Assembly (NCBI RefSeq): GCF_008831285.2 | Contig: NC_045146.1 | Span: 17,973,149-18,037,148, forward strand | Source: Nymphaea colorata | Lineage: Eukaryota > Streptophyta > Magnoliopsida > Nymphaeales > Nymphaeaceae | Direction of reading: 5' to 3' | Length of the DNA stretch: 64,000 nt | Shown here: piece after piece, positions 48,690-60,735 of the stretch | Layout: every line of letters starts with the position of its first letter | How positions within the stretch are numbered: position 1 is the stretch's first letter | Program-made: the position numbers and the translations under genes | Notes under the pieces: model-generated | What the model saw: only the letters and a program-made list of their open reading frames with translations | Told to the model about the DNA's origin: nothing | The model's database searches: none

Positions 48690-50210
48690 ACATAAACAGC
48701 GAACAGGATCAATAGATCGACCTTGATGCCAGTTAATTAATTGATGCTAAAGATTTTCTTTTAGAAGCTAAAGCATTTGAAGCATTGTGGTACACGCAAC
48801 AATGCTCTGACTACAAGATTTGGGATTTCAATAATGTTGCCTTCCTACTGCCACGCGCCGCCATTAGGAGAAAGGAATGGGGAGCAAGAGATAGGGATGT
48901 GAAGGCTTCAGACTTTGTTAATTTTGGATCCACTGCTTACCTGGTCTGACTTAGATCTTCTTCTCTCAGATCTGGAGTCAGACTCAAATAGTGGTAAGAT
49001 CCAGAGTCTACATCTAATTGGGTAAGTGGGTTCCTCATGAAAGTCTTGGGTTGTGTATTTGGTCATGTAACCAATATGCAAGATTAAGACCTGGATCCAT
49101 TTTCATATTTGGATAAACAAGACGGCACAAGGAAAAACATGTGCTTGCTGAGTTAAAGGATGGGTTTGATACGTACAAAACCTTTCACAGTTGAATCCAA
49201 GCATAGAGATCGAACATGATTCGGCACCAAACTCTAGTTCTATATCACGATCCGTACTAAAAAAAAAAAAGCACCCAAACTGAGCTTGATCCTTTTGCTG
49301 TAAGAACCAACTACATCTACTAGGAAATTAAGGAGCCCAAGGAACTAAACGAGTACTCGGTTCACTAATTAATTTGTTTGACTAGGTCTGACTTGGTTCG
49401 CGTTCTTCAAATGTCTAGTTTGAGTCATTTATGGATCTCATGAACTGTTTGATTAGCATAACAAGCTGAGCTAAAATGCAGTTCAAGTTCAAGCTCCAAG
49501 TTGCAAGCATAATTTAATGGTTGTGACTGCATATATAATCGTAATCCGTTCATGAAATTGTTAGTCGTTTTCATTCATCAATTTGTATGAGTTAGTATAA
49601 AATTTCTTACACAGCTCCAAACAACAAATAGATGGACTTAATATAAACAGAACCATATATTAAGGGGCAGAATGTACCGAGGGCGCCACACAATGTTGTT
49701 AAGGCTTCATAGCGCGCGTGCATGCACACACTCACATATGAAGTGATCATTTTTAAAGATTAGAACTCGCAAACCTAAGACTCATCAATTTGAAGTCAAA
49801 GTAAAATGCGATTCATCCTTCATATTTACATGATATTTTTTTTTAATCTTATGGTTTTGGATCTGCAGAATCCATCTATATAGTTGGATTCATTAAAAAC
49901 ATGTCCCAATCGCTAGAAAGATTCAAGTCGGCGCTTTGGATGTCAAGTTGTACTTTCCCTCTCTTCATATTCAGCTCATCTTGTAGAACCACAAGCACAG
50001 CATGAGACGAATTGGTCCAACTAACCAGCTTTTTGGTTTATGAGACTAATCAGAATAGTTTGGACCTAGATCCAAATCTAGACCCATGATCGGATTCCAT
50101 ACAACGATAAATAGTTTGCCGGCTGGCCCATACCTGGTGAAAATAGTCTTTATTTTTTTACACCTAAAATCACGTGTGGCCGTTAGTGAGAATCACGGCT
50201 TGACATGCAA
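48690..50210. repeat. Segmental duplication, copy 1 (diverged)
   Basis: Successive blocks match 51760-52490 in the same order. Near 48720: CCTTGATG, TTAATTAATTGATGC, TTAGAAGCTAAAGCATTTGAAGCAT. Near 49930: CGCTTTGGATGTCA, GACCTAGATCC. Near 50135: CCTGGTGAAAATAGTCTT. About 2.2-3.0 kb separate the pairs, so indels accumulated after duplication. No coding content is recognised. Confidence 0.55.
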
Positions 50211-51696
50211 GTTGAAGCATGGTGGGGGTGGGCACCCCCGAGGTACCTAAAGCATATCTTGTACCTTAAAAGGACGAGAGATCGGTAAGAGACTTATGTT
50301 TTCATTTGGACAATAGGATGAAATACATCTTCTGTACACTATGACTCTTTTATACTCAAATTACATGTCTGGAATCTCAACTACAATGCCGTTGTATTCT
50401 GCAGATGATTACCAAGAATTTCGAAGATCAAATTGAGCAGCTGAAGTTTTCTCATTACGTGCCGCTTCTACTCATTGTTTTCATGCCATCGTCCACTGAT
50501 CAAGTCGGATGTGTTTCAATCTCAGCATATCTACATGTGTTCACATGTATAGCCTTTTTTGTTCGTTGGAAGTGTGTTCTTTTAGCATCTGTTGGAATCA
50601 AATAGTAAAGTCATTCTGTTGCAGGTAATTGAAAGTTCAGACCTGCAATTGGGTCAGAGAACAGGTTAGGTGGGGATTTCGGTCTAAGGAATTCACCCTG
50701 GTTATGTGACCTTTGTTGAATAAAAGATGTCCATGCTTTGTGCGTTTTACACCCTCTTAGGGTAGTAGCATTGTGCAACAACAGACGTGTATCTAACTAT
50801 TTTGATTGAGTGCATATGTACTTGATGACATACTCTGTGCCATCTGTGGTCTTCATCTATTTTGTCGACCCCCTTGTATATTTATTGTAACATGCATTTA
50901 CTAAAATTTCTTGCTTAATTGCACAGACTTTTATCATCACTTCGACATGACTTTGCACATTGCTGCCTAGGACCTAAACAGTTCCCCTGTATAGATTGCT
51001 TGCTTTCTGGGTCATTTGAAATTTGAAATGATAAGTTCACAACTTCAATTCCAGTTTGCTGTCTCCACTTTCTATTTTCATCTTAGCTAAATTTGAGATT
51101 GATCTTCCATAAGTTCACTTACAGCCAGTAGTATTATTTCAATTTTATAAAGTTACCTTGTTTTGAATTTGGTTTAGTGTGATACTTTAGAACTGCAATC
51201 TTGGTATGTCATTTTTCTGTTGCTGCAATATATATTTCTATTACATGGGTTCACGGTTGTTCTAACCTCAGTAACCATTGCAGTTTTCGTCAGCTTTCAA
51301 ACTTTTAGTTGTTATGACATGACAAATGTCACCACTTTGGCTACATGTGGGGCAATTTGAAAAGAAACCACTACATTACATGTATATCTTGTCTGGATGT
51401 TGAAAACAACTATCATTTTTCCCTCTTTCAAGTCTCCTTGCGCAGTGGTTTTTCTTTTGTTCTGTTGGTTCCTGTAATATATAGATATATTACAGTTGAT
51501 ATTTAAGGTTTCTAAGTATTTCAAGATTTACAGCGCTTGATCTGGCGCTTGTTGAAGTTTTTAATGAAGAACCATTTTCATTTGAAGGCAGCCTGCAAGT
51601 CTTGTTTAGTTGTTACATAAATCTTTAAAGTCCTTTACGAGTAATTCAGCTACCAAACGACCCCTCGAGGATAATTACATAATTTCTGCAGTTCTC

Positions 51697-51722
51697 AGAT
51701 AGATAGATAGATAGATAGATAG
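51697..51722. repeat. (AGAT)n microsatellite
   Basis: Six AGAT tetramers. Confidence 0.92.
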
Positions 51723-51759
51723 AGGATACTTGCCGCCCCTAGTAGTGGGTCAATCATTA

Positions 51760-52490
51760 ACGATCTGGAGTTTTCCTTGATACAATCGATCAATTAATGC
51801 AAATAATTTCTGTTAGAAAGCTAAATCATTTCAAGCATGGTCCGGCGATTTAAGCAACAGTAAATTATCAATACTGTTGCATTCTCATTGCCAGGAGCTG
51901 CCGTCGGGAGAAAGTAAAGGGGAGTGTGAGATTGGAATGTAAAGAGGGCATTCAGTAATGGGAATGATGCAGCATCCCCACATTCATAGAACACTGTATT
52001 CCAAAAGTTGCAATAGTCTTATAAATCGAACACTTTAAGGGGTCATTTAGCAGCAGGAACATCCATGAATCTACCGTAAAAATTAGGCCAGATTTATAAA
52101 ACATTGGTTCAAGTATTTCATGAATCTGCCCCAATCTATATAGTGTCATTAATTGGGAACATTTCTAAAATTCGCTTGACACTTTGGATGTCATAATACT
52201 TTCCTCCTCCATTCATATACACCAAGTCGAGACAAGCATAGATAGTTGATTCAGCTGACTAGCTTTCACTTCCTAATTCTACGGATGTCCTTAATTAGAA
52301 GAGTTTGGATCTGGGTCCAGGTCTGAGATGCTAGCGCCAGATGTAGGTGCAGATTTGGTTTAGACACAGAAAGGAAAGGATCATGCACGGATTCCATGGT
52401 CAAGGATAAAGCTATATGGACAGACCTGGTGAATATGGTCTTACTTTTTAGACCTAATTGAAAAGATCGTGGTTGCACACAAAGCTCCTA
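51760..52490. repeat. Segmental duplication, copy 2 (diverged)
   Basis: Counterpart of 48690-50210. Matching blocks: TTAGAAAGCTAAATCATTTCAAGCAT near 51811, CATTGCCAGGAGCTGCCG near 51888, GACACTTTGGATGTCATAAT near 52178, and GACCTGGTGAATATGGTCTTAC near 52422. It is shorter than copy 1, having lost or never gained about 0.8 kb. Confidence 0.55.
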
Positions 52491-52660
52491 ACCCCTATGC
52501 CAGAGGTTGAACTCAAAAACCTTCTGTATTTGATAGTCTCGGATCTCATAGCCAGATTCGATACAAAATACCTAAACATGTGAGACCAGTAGAGTAACTA
52601 AACATTAGATTTCATCACCATGATGTAAACAAAAGGATTTGAGATTCTTATTACATGGGG

Positions 52661-53031
52661 AAAAACCTCAGGTTTGATGTCAGACAAGAGGGTGTTTGAT
52701 CTCAAATCCTTGGATCTGAGATCCTTAGTGATTTCAAATCACTCCAGATCTCATATCAGAGGTAACAAATGCCCCCTTAAGTCCACCAAGCAGAATGCCT
52801 TCAGATTTCGGATCGAGATTCTCAAGTCAATTTCAGATCACGGCGGAAAAAACCTCAGGTTTGAGGTCAGACAAGAGGGGTATTTGATCTCAAATCCTTG
52901 GATCTGAGATCCTTAGTGATTTCAAATCACGATTTCATATCAGAGGTAACAAATGCCCCCCGTAAGTCCACCAAGCAGAATGCCTTCAGATTTCGGATCG
53001 AGATTCTCAAGTCAATTTCAGATCACAGCGG
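52661..53031. repeat. 187-base tandem duplication
   Basis: Copies at 52661-52847 and 52848-53031 share long identical blocks, for example CTCAAATCCTTGGATCTGAG and GTCCACCAAGCAGAATGCCT. They differ by a few substitutions and one short deletion (CTCCAGA lost in copy 2). Non-coding; the open frames inside are repeat artefacts. Confidence 0.95.
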
Positions 53032-53139
53032 AATGCCTTTGATTTTGGATCGAGACAAGAAGTGGTACTATATAAATTGACAAAATTTTGAAGCCAGAAT
53101 GAAACCATTTACATGCAACCTATCATCAGTGCGTTCTTA

Positions 53140-53300
53140 GCAGCGCAGAGTTTTAATTTATGGAGGGGACATCGCTCGTATCTTTTTCAAAAATTTAAGG
53201 AGGAAGGAGGGCCCGTCAGTATTCTTTTTAGAAATTTAGGAAAAGAAGTAGGTCACATGAATTTTGTAAAAATTTTAATATAGGAACCTAACAGGTACCG
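53140..53300. repeat. Dispersed GGCCC/AAATTT repeat, copy 2
   Basis: TTTTTCAAAAATTTAAGGAGG, GGAGGGCCCGTCAG and TTTTGTAAAAATTTTAATAT resemble the stretches at 9010-9190 and 60580-60735. Confidence 0.4.
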
Positions 53301-53387
53301 TGTTTACTCGTTCTAGAAAACTTCAAATGCGTCAGAGTATAATATCTTGTCCGTAAGGACAATCTATTTGCTTAAGTCGAGTAATAT

Positions 53388-53431
53388 TATATATATATAT
53401 ATATATCTATATATGTATATATATATATATA
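53388..53431. repeat. Interrupted (TA)n microsatellite
   Basis: TA tract with single C and G interruptions. Confidence 0.9.
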
Positions 53432-53708
53432 AATGAACTGCCAAACGTTCGTCGCTCTTCTGCTTTTTCTTTACGTTGCCTTTTTGTAGTTTCCAGTCAT
53501 CAACTTCCTCACTCTTCGAATTGCTTATGTCTTTTACGTACACATTAAGATATATATGACTCATTAATTCACATATAAAACTTACACAAACTAGTCTTAA
53601 TTAACGTTTAAACTTTTAGGCTGCAATCAACAAAAACTCTTTAACATCTATATATGCTTGATATTATATTTGCAGGCACTTTAATATCACAATTATTAAC
53701 AATATCTC

Positions 53709-53731
53709 GCATATATATATATATATATATA
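53709..53731. repeat. (TA)n microsatellite
   Basis: About eleven TA units in gene-free DNA. Confidence 0.85.
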
Positions 53732-55044
53732 GCACTCCAAAACAAAAATATGGTTGAATATGTAGGTTATAAGGCCATACTTGCTCATGAAAAGACTTGA
53801 ATAACCTATGTAATAAGGAAACGAGGCCCTCTCTGTTGATTGCTTTTGACACCAAGGGAAGAAAACAAAGAAAAGAAAGAAGAAGACAAAGATTTTACAT
53901 GGTTCGAAGACCATGTTATCCTATGTCTATTTACCATCGCATAAAGATCAAAGAATACAACAAATCGCCCTGAGGATTAGGGCAAACCTGCACAAGGCAA
54001 AATTATAACAGTGTTCTTACAAGAAGTATGTGGAAATTAGATAAGCCTATTAAGTATATATCAAGCTCCACACTCCAACAACCTATCCTAACAAATGGGC
54101 CGGGCTGCGTCATCAACATGTGTTGGCTTAACCAAGTTTTGTTTTAATATCATTTGCTAGCTAGGATCGGTTCCATTGCCCCCTTCACTAAGACAGCGCC
54201 GTTCTACCAATTCAGCAACCATATATAATTCCATATGATATATAGCTATAACGATAGTGAACTACCAAATACCGGGATCATTATTTTTGCAACCCAAAAC
54301 AACGTAGCAACCACTGATAAAGAAAAAGTTAGTTTCGATATAATGCATTGGAGCAATAGGACGTCTCACCTCCCAATCCCAACTTGGAGATCGATAAGAT
54401 GCGTCTTGCTTTTGGGAGCACATCTTGCACCAAGTTGATGACCACAAAGTTAAGCAACTTGTAATTGAAAACAATATCTTTTAGTGTTAGAATGGTAGGG
54501 GCAAAGGCAATGCAGTTTGAGACGTCACCATATATTTATATCATCATCATCTACTCCGCTTTAAATGCTACCAACTTATGGGTTGAGGAAACCAAATCAA
54601 AATCTGCCTGTCGCAGAAGGAAGCTTTGGCAGAAACAATTAGATAAATCATGAGCAGAACCATGTTGCCATCTCTTTAAATGCGGCTAACTGATCCCATG
54701 CATAAAGCTCAATGTGGTTGAGAAGAATGATCTATCATGTCATGAAGAAGGACGCCCGACTACTCTTCATTGATGAGCAAAGGCACTCGATCTAGATGCA
54801 GTGTGGGAGAAGACAGCTCCGTGGAGGGAAAAAGAGAAAAGATTACGAAAGAAAGGCAACCAACAACCAAAGCGTTTATAAAAAGCCCGTCCCACAAGTC
54901 ATTTGAGAACGTTGATGCCGATACTGACACGCGTGATCATATTTATCGGTTCCTAACAACTCTCAAATGCTGTTATGAAGGACTCATTTGTTAAAGGACC
55001 GAAAAAGTTAATCTTTGTTGATTGGTCATAGGCTGCAATTGAAA

Positions 55045-55526
55045 GATGTGAATGGTGTCCAATTGAAAACCCAAATCAAGTTTCAATCCAAACTTTCATT
55101 TTTTGTTTTAAGTTATGATGGTGTTGTTTGGCATATGTAATTATTTCATGAATAGGACTGAAAGATTAAAACAAAAGACATTGTAAAGTATTTTATGAAT
55201 CAATTTGTGAAACAGTTGCAAACTGTTTTGTTTGGTAAACGGGGGCCCTTAAGAGTAGAGATTTTACGGAATCGGATTTGTTCCGTGTGAAAAGCACAAT
55301 CGCCTGCCAGTTCCAGGAAGATGTGAATGGTATCAAATTGAAAACCCAAATCAAGTTTCAACCTAAATTTTCATTTTTTTTTAAAAAAAAAATTGTTGTT
55401 GTTTGACAAATATAATAATATGTAATTGTTTCATGAATACGAAAGATTGAGACGTTAAAAAGTATTTTATTAATCTATTCGTGAAACAATTGCAAACTGT
55501 TTTGTTTAGTAAATGGGCCCTTAAGG
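55045..55526. repeat. Two tandem copies of a ~210-base MITE-like unit
   Basis: Copies at 55045-55254 and 55320-55526 share GATGTGAATGGT, AATTGAAAACCCAAATCAAG, TAAAGTATTTTAT-AAT, TGTGAAACA-TTGCAAACTG and a GGGCCCTTAAG end. A 65-base spacer separates them. GGGCCC plus GTTTACCAAAC-type ends recall plant MITEs. The two copies are diverged by indels. Confidence 0.8.
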
Positions 55527-56019
55527 AGTTTCTTATCATCATAAAAATGTGAAAGTTTATGTGTTTTGGATATGAACACACGACCTGTGTTCGGGTGTTT
55601 GTAACTTACAAAAATGGCCCCAGAAAAATAAACACAATAGGCCGTTCTACGAGGACAAAATGGGAAAATGTAGTGAGGGCCCGGGGCAGCATCGACATCG
55701 TGCACTATCAGTTGTCAAACATGCACCACGGACACCAATGTGGGCTTGACATGGGTGCACTTTGTAAGAACCGAAGTTCCAAAGCCGCCTTACTCTCCCA
55801 CTTCTTGCTAGTAGCAACATTGAAATACTATTTTTATCATTTTTCTCAAACTCATTTTTTTTTATTGACAATTATGTTTTTCAATTTTCTAAATTTGGAC
55901 AAAGAACTCAAACCAGAGAATAACGTCGACAAGGGAATCAAGTTCAAGACCCCAGCAAGATTCCTTTCACATTAAAACAAGTTTCATAGTAGACGCACAT
56001 GGATAACCAATAAATTTAT

Positions 56020-56248
56020 TATACCTCAAGAGGTGGTAGCGTATTAGGAGGCAAGGTGGTCCGACTTCTCTAAAGACTCAGGTTCGAGTATTGGAGTCGT
56101 CACTATCACATTTTAGTACGCTCTACCTTTGACCCGTAAAATGGCCCGAAGCATACTATGTGAAAACTCTGAGAGGCAGACACAAGGGGGAGGGTATTGG
56201 CCTCTCTTGAGGGTGGTGGGATGAACCATTCACCCTTAAAAAAAAAAA
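56020..56248 (+). mobile_element. tRNA-derived SINE
   Basis: An A-box-like TAGCGTATTAG (56038-56048) and a B-box-like GGTTCGAGTAT (56081-56091) are separated as in a tRNA gene. The body runs to GGTGGGATGAACCATTCACCC and ends in an A11 tail (56238-56248). The 3' body matches 61455-61602. I could not confirm a target-site duplication. Confidence 0.6.
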
Positions 56249-56730
56249 GTTCTTATAAAACAATAACCAACACCTTCACATAGCCAATAATGCTGATTTG
56301 ATCTGATATCCCACCAAATTGCATCTAAAAAGTCAGATATGAAAAAAAAAAAAACATTTAATTGGGGGATTGGATCAAATTCAAATTAAAGAAATAACAT
56401 CTAAACAAAGTCAGATTTAATTAACATATAATTGGGTTCAAATTTGTTTTAAATAAATAGCTTATATTTAACATCAGGAGCAGATGTAAGTGTGGGCTGC
56501 ATGGGGCATATGCTCCACAGAGCCCATTCTAAAACCATATCTTTAATGTCTGAATCTATCAGCCCCAAGAGACCCTGGCTACTGCCCCAAGACCAACTCA
56601 AAAATTTGTTCCATATATATTTAATGCTCCATCGACAAAAATTTATGGCTCTGTCATGTTTAATGTCCATCCATTTTGAAATTTAGTTAACGGATATGGT
56701 AATGTAGCTCTGGTTTGGTTTAAAACACTT

Positions 56731-57250
56731 TCACTAACGCACAAAATTGCTTTGATAAAAATTAATAGCAACGTTTAGGAATCGTCGGCTAAAGCATTAC
56801 CAATATCTGGCATGGTGTCAATAAAATGTTTTACCGACGTTAAACATCTACCGATGTCTGCCAATTTGTCGGTAAAAAATTTACCAATGTCCACGTGGGT
56901 GCCGGCAAACACATTTATTAATGACGCGTTATAACGCAGAAGTCAGGGAAACCTTTACCAACACGTTGCTCATCTTTTTCACCGACATTTATCTGCTGTC
57001 AGTAATTTGTCATTTTTTTGTAGTTTTAAGATATAAATATGGTTGTGAATCGGGGGACAAGGATTGTCTTCATGACCCCAAAAAGGTCCAAGATCCCTTA
57101 CTGGTTCACCGGATTTAAATCAGATTTGCCGAAAAGCGTCGGTAAAAATGAATACACACCAATAAAGGACTTACCGGCATCTGGGGATGTTGTCGGTGAA
57201 GAAAAAATGAAGATAGTAAGCTGTCAAATGGATCTACAGGTTAAGTTATA
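56731..57250. mobile_element. DNA-transposon fragment with CCGAC/GTCGG subterminal repeats
   Basis: Short words of the type TACCGACGTT, TACCGATGTC, TTGTCGGTAAA, CACCGACATT and GCGTCGGTAAA recur in both orientations over 500 bases. Such arrays are typical of the subterminal regions of CACTA-type elements. CACTAA occurs near 56732, but no matching opposite terminus was found, so this is probably a fragment. Confidence 0.45.
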
Positions 57251-57505
57251 ATAATGACATGCAGTTCTTATTAATATTATGAGAAAATTTAGGTTGGTGT
57301 TGCTGAAATTTAGTACGGGTGCATCTCCGTTCTTCTCTTTTTAAGCGTCATTCCATTGGTAAGTACCTTGAGTAAATTTAACTTACATAAACTAAACTCA
57401 TAACTTCTAATGGTTAAAATAGTGGCGGCTCATCCAACATTCATTACAAACTTGATATTATATAAAAAAAACTAACTCTGTCTTGTGACTAAGATTTTAA
57501 ATTCA

Positions 57506-57510
57506 CATGG
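57506..57510. repeat. Target-site duplication of TRIM, left
   Basis: CATGG, identical to 57962-57966 at the other end of the element. Confidence 0.85.
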
Positions 57511-57961
57511 TATAACAACTCGACCTACTCCTGCACTCGGACCCTGTTTCGATGGATTCCAATCCACCCCCCTAACAGTTTCGGTTCCAACCCCAAACAG
57601 TCTAAGAATCAGGACAACCATTTATTCAATAACCTTTTTTATAAGCTCTTGAAGATCTCTCATCATCTTCGAGACTAAATTTTTGACGTGTTACAATCCA
57701 CCCTCCTTAAGGCACATGCATCCGCGCATGTAGGATCTTATGTCCGAGTGTTGAATCTGCTTTGATACCATTGTAATAACTCAACCCACTTCTAGACTCG
57801 GGCCTCTGGTTCGGCGGTTCCCAACACGCCTCCTAGTAGTTTCGGCTCCAATTCTAAAAAGACTGAGAACCATGCCAACCATCTATTCAATAATCCATTT
57901 TACAAGTTCTTGAAGATATTTCACAATCTTCAATACGAAACTAAATTTTTGAAGTGTTACA
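57511..57961 (-). mobile_element. Complete TRIM retrotransposon (terminal-repeat in miniature)
   Basis: Read on the minus strand: 5' LTR 57961-57772 (190 bases, TGTAAC...TTACA); one base; primer-binding site TGGTATCAAAGC (57770-57759), complementary to initiator tRNA-Met with one mismatch to the usual TGGTATCAGAGC; about 60 internal bases; a purine tract AAGGAGGGTGGA next to the 3' LTR (57695-57511, 185 bases). The LTRs align throughout, with roughly a fifth of positions changed by eye, and the last LTR terminus has decayed from TACA to TATA. A perfect 5-base target-site duplication, CATGG, flanks it (57506-57510 and 57962-57966). There is no room for gag or pol, so it depended on enzymes from other elements. 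Confidence 0.9.
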
Positions 57962-57966
57962 CATGG
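57962..57966. repeat. Target-site duplication of TRIM, right
   Basis: CATGG, identical to 57506-57510. Confidence 0.85.
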
Positions 57967-59494
57967 AGGAATGCCATGAATTTAACTGATCCATCATCCG
58001 CCATCACATAATAAATTACTAAGAAAAAAGAAGTCTACATCTGAACAAAATTAAAAGAAAGGGAAACAGCTAAGTGGTCAACAATCAATTGAAAGAGAAG
58101 CTTCATCATGAGAGAAGACTTCTTAACAAAGCGTGGTCCCATTGCATGGACTCCGATGATCGATAGTCTGCATACGATCTTTTTACAGGATCGACTCCCA
58201 TGCAATTATTTAAGGAGAAAGATCGGCGGTCACTTGCAGGAGCTCCGTCTACATCCATGGTGACGAAGGAGCCGGCTCCTCTCACTTGGCTAACTGCTTA
58301 ATATTTTAAAGGAAATCAAGAGTATCAATTCAAGATGCATACTAAAGACGGATATGCAGAAGTTGTAAAAGAAAAGATAGAAGAGATTCTTGAGCTAGGA
58401 ATGGTTAGCCTAACATAGGCTGATGATAAGTGTTAGGTTATGAACTTGATAGGAGGAATTCTGTTGAACCATCTGGCTGTTACCAAGATCTGGAATCTCC
58501 TAAATGCATGCTTCCAATTTCTACTTTATATCTTATAACTGATATTATTGTAAGAAGATCAGGCATATCTTAACACTTAGCTTTAGTTATTGCAGGTTTT
58601 TTTTTTCAAGTTTTCTATACAATATATTGATGGTCTACTTATTTTATGCATTTATCATACTTAATTTTTCTCTTTCGTACGCTATACGGCGTCTTGTTTC
58701 TTTATTTTGTATGGACATGATCATGCCCTTAATTTATTTTAGTGTATGCATGTCCTCTACATGCACGGATCCGTTTTCAATTCTTCCCGACCCGTCCGGT
58801 TTGGACGGCAACAAATATGCACCAAAAGGAAATGAGGCATTTTTGTCATTTCAAAAAATGGTGCAATTTTGGTAAACCTGTCCTTTTCGCTTCCCTTTTT
58901 TTTTTTTTTGTCAATGTGGTTATGTGCGCAATATAAGTACGTAATGACCAAAATACCCCGAATTAGTAAAAGGAATAATTCCTTGCAAGAACAAATAAAA
59001 TAGTGAAAAAGTTAAAAATCTAAAAAAGAAACATTTTTTAAAATCTCTAAAATACCCCAACTCCACCTTTTTTCTCTCCTTGTATTTCTCTGTGACACGC
59101 ACCACTCGGTCTGATCATTTTGCCATTATAATTGGTTTTACCTTTGACATGCCAGGGGCAATCTGGTCATTTCACATCCTGGGAGAGGGGGCTGCACATA
59201 TAGCTAGAGAGCTCATTTTAATACTCATATTTTTGTTTTGAATAAATTAAAAAAAAAAGCCACTTCTCTCGCTGTCCCTCTCCCTATCAAGTTAAGTTCA
59301 AGTTCAAGTTCAAGTGGGCTTTCCCTTCCTAACTTTCTTTTGATTTCATAAATCTTCATTACCACTCCTCATCCCTTTCTAGACCTACCCATAAATATCC
59401 TTTCTAAGTTATGAATATCTTTCATAAGTAACCATCTTTTTCTCCACGGTACTAAGTTTTAGAAACAACAACCACTTTTCAAGACTCAAGAAAT

Positions 59495-59497
<3 letters not shown>
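57967..59497. other. Gene-free stretch
   Basis: AT-rich DNA. Around 58830-59170 words like AATGACCAAAATACCCC and CATTTTGCCATT recur in a pattern seen again near 61890-62080, suggesting related decayed repeats. No gene is supported. Confidence 0.45.

Positions 59498-59584
<87 letters not shown>
59498..59584. repeat. Compound (TA)n(GA)n microsatellite
   Basis: About 26 TA units pass directly into about 17 AG units. Confidence 0.95.
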
Positions 59585-59587
<3 letters not shown>

Positions 59588-60381
59588 ATCGACTCAAGAA
59601 ACCTGAACTAAGGATGTAACTGATGCACGTAGAGTCAACAAAGTCACTATGTATGCAACACTACTTTTCACATTGAAAAGTACATACCGATCATCCCACC
59701 TTGTGATATGTTTTGCGCTCTGGGGGATGGTAGGTACCTAAAAGACGTTTGGTAACCAGAAAATATTATGTTTCATGAATCTGTTTCAATCTTACAAACT
59801 AAAAATAACACATAACTGAATTTATGTTATTTATAGTTCTCATTTTCTCTCTCTTACACACACACATGGTCCAGCAGTCTGCCCAAGGGAGCCCAAGGGA
59901 AGAAGGAAGTGATACATAGATAAGGGAACCAATAATTTAGATAATAAATTGAGTTGATAGACAGACCTTGTGCACGCCATTATGAGTATCGTTTTCCTGT
60001 AGGACTCATAACCATCTGTTGCGAGCGAGCGAGCTCCCAATTAATGATCGCTATTTTTAACCGCTTTCTTTGCCCAGCCAACAGCATCTATAGATTGTTG
60101 CAAGGACTCGAAGTTGATGAATAATGTTTTTGTTGAAGTAGATGTTTTACTCCAATCATTGGTTTACAATAAGTTCAAGTGGTAGGCAAAACTGAAATCA
60201 ACCTCAGAAAGGTAAAGGATTTGAGTTTTTCAAATGACTGAAAAATGTAGAGTTTAAGAAGATTAGGAAATTGTGGACAACATAGATCATAGTTTAAGCA
60301 CTCAGATGCTCGACCAATAAAGAACAACTTCCGTCTTTTGTCATTTAATATTAATTCACATTTTCCTTTTCAACTGTCGTA

Positions 60382-60396
60382 TATATATATATATAT
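60382..60396. repeat. Short (TA)n tract
   Basis: Seven TA units in gene-free DNA. Confidence 0.7.
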
Positions 60397-60539
60397 TATT
60401 ATGCATGTGGGTGGTGCATGCAACTTGGTAGGTCCCAGCCGATGTGGCTCCCAACCTGGAGACCTAATGTTTAATAAGGTTTGCTCCTGATAGCTAAATC
60501 ATAACCCCGGTCCATCAACAAAGGCCATATTTTAGAAAT

Positions 60540-60560
60540 TCTCTCTCTCTCTCTCTCTCT
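60540..60560. repeat. (CT)n microsatellite
   Basis: Ten CT units directly before the dispersed repeat at 60580. Confidence 0.85.
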
Positions 60561-60579
60561 AAATGAGAGGTAGAGGGAC

Positions 60580-60735
60580 TGAAAGGCTGTAGCCCCCCCT
60601 TTCATTGGAAAATTTTATTTATAAATTTTAAAAATTATAGTTTACTTTATATAAACATTTTGAAAATTTATTTAAAATTTTGAAATTATAGTTCGCCCTC
60701 CTATGATAAAAAATTTCTTGCTCTGCCCTTGCATC
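60580..60735. repeat. Dispersed GCCCCCC/AAATTTT repeat, copy 3
   Basis: TAGCCCCCCCTTTCATTGG, ATAAATTTTAAAAATTATAG, TTTTGAAATTATAGTTCGCCC and TTGCTCTGCCCTTGCA follow the pattern of a widespread plant repeat. Related to 9010-9190 and 53140-53300. Confidence 0.5.

Larger units (their letters stand above)
53300..55044. other. Gene-free stretch
   Basis: AT-rich DNA with two (TA)n tracts. No coding, RNA or transposon signal that I can support. Confidence 0.5.

Noticed and set aside
54180-54225. tRNA-like sequence (minus strand GAATTGGTAGAACGG)
   Set aside because: It has a D-arm-like word, but no anticodon stem, T-arm or acceptor stem can be paired.
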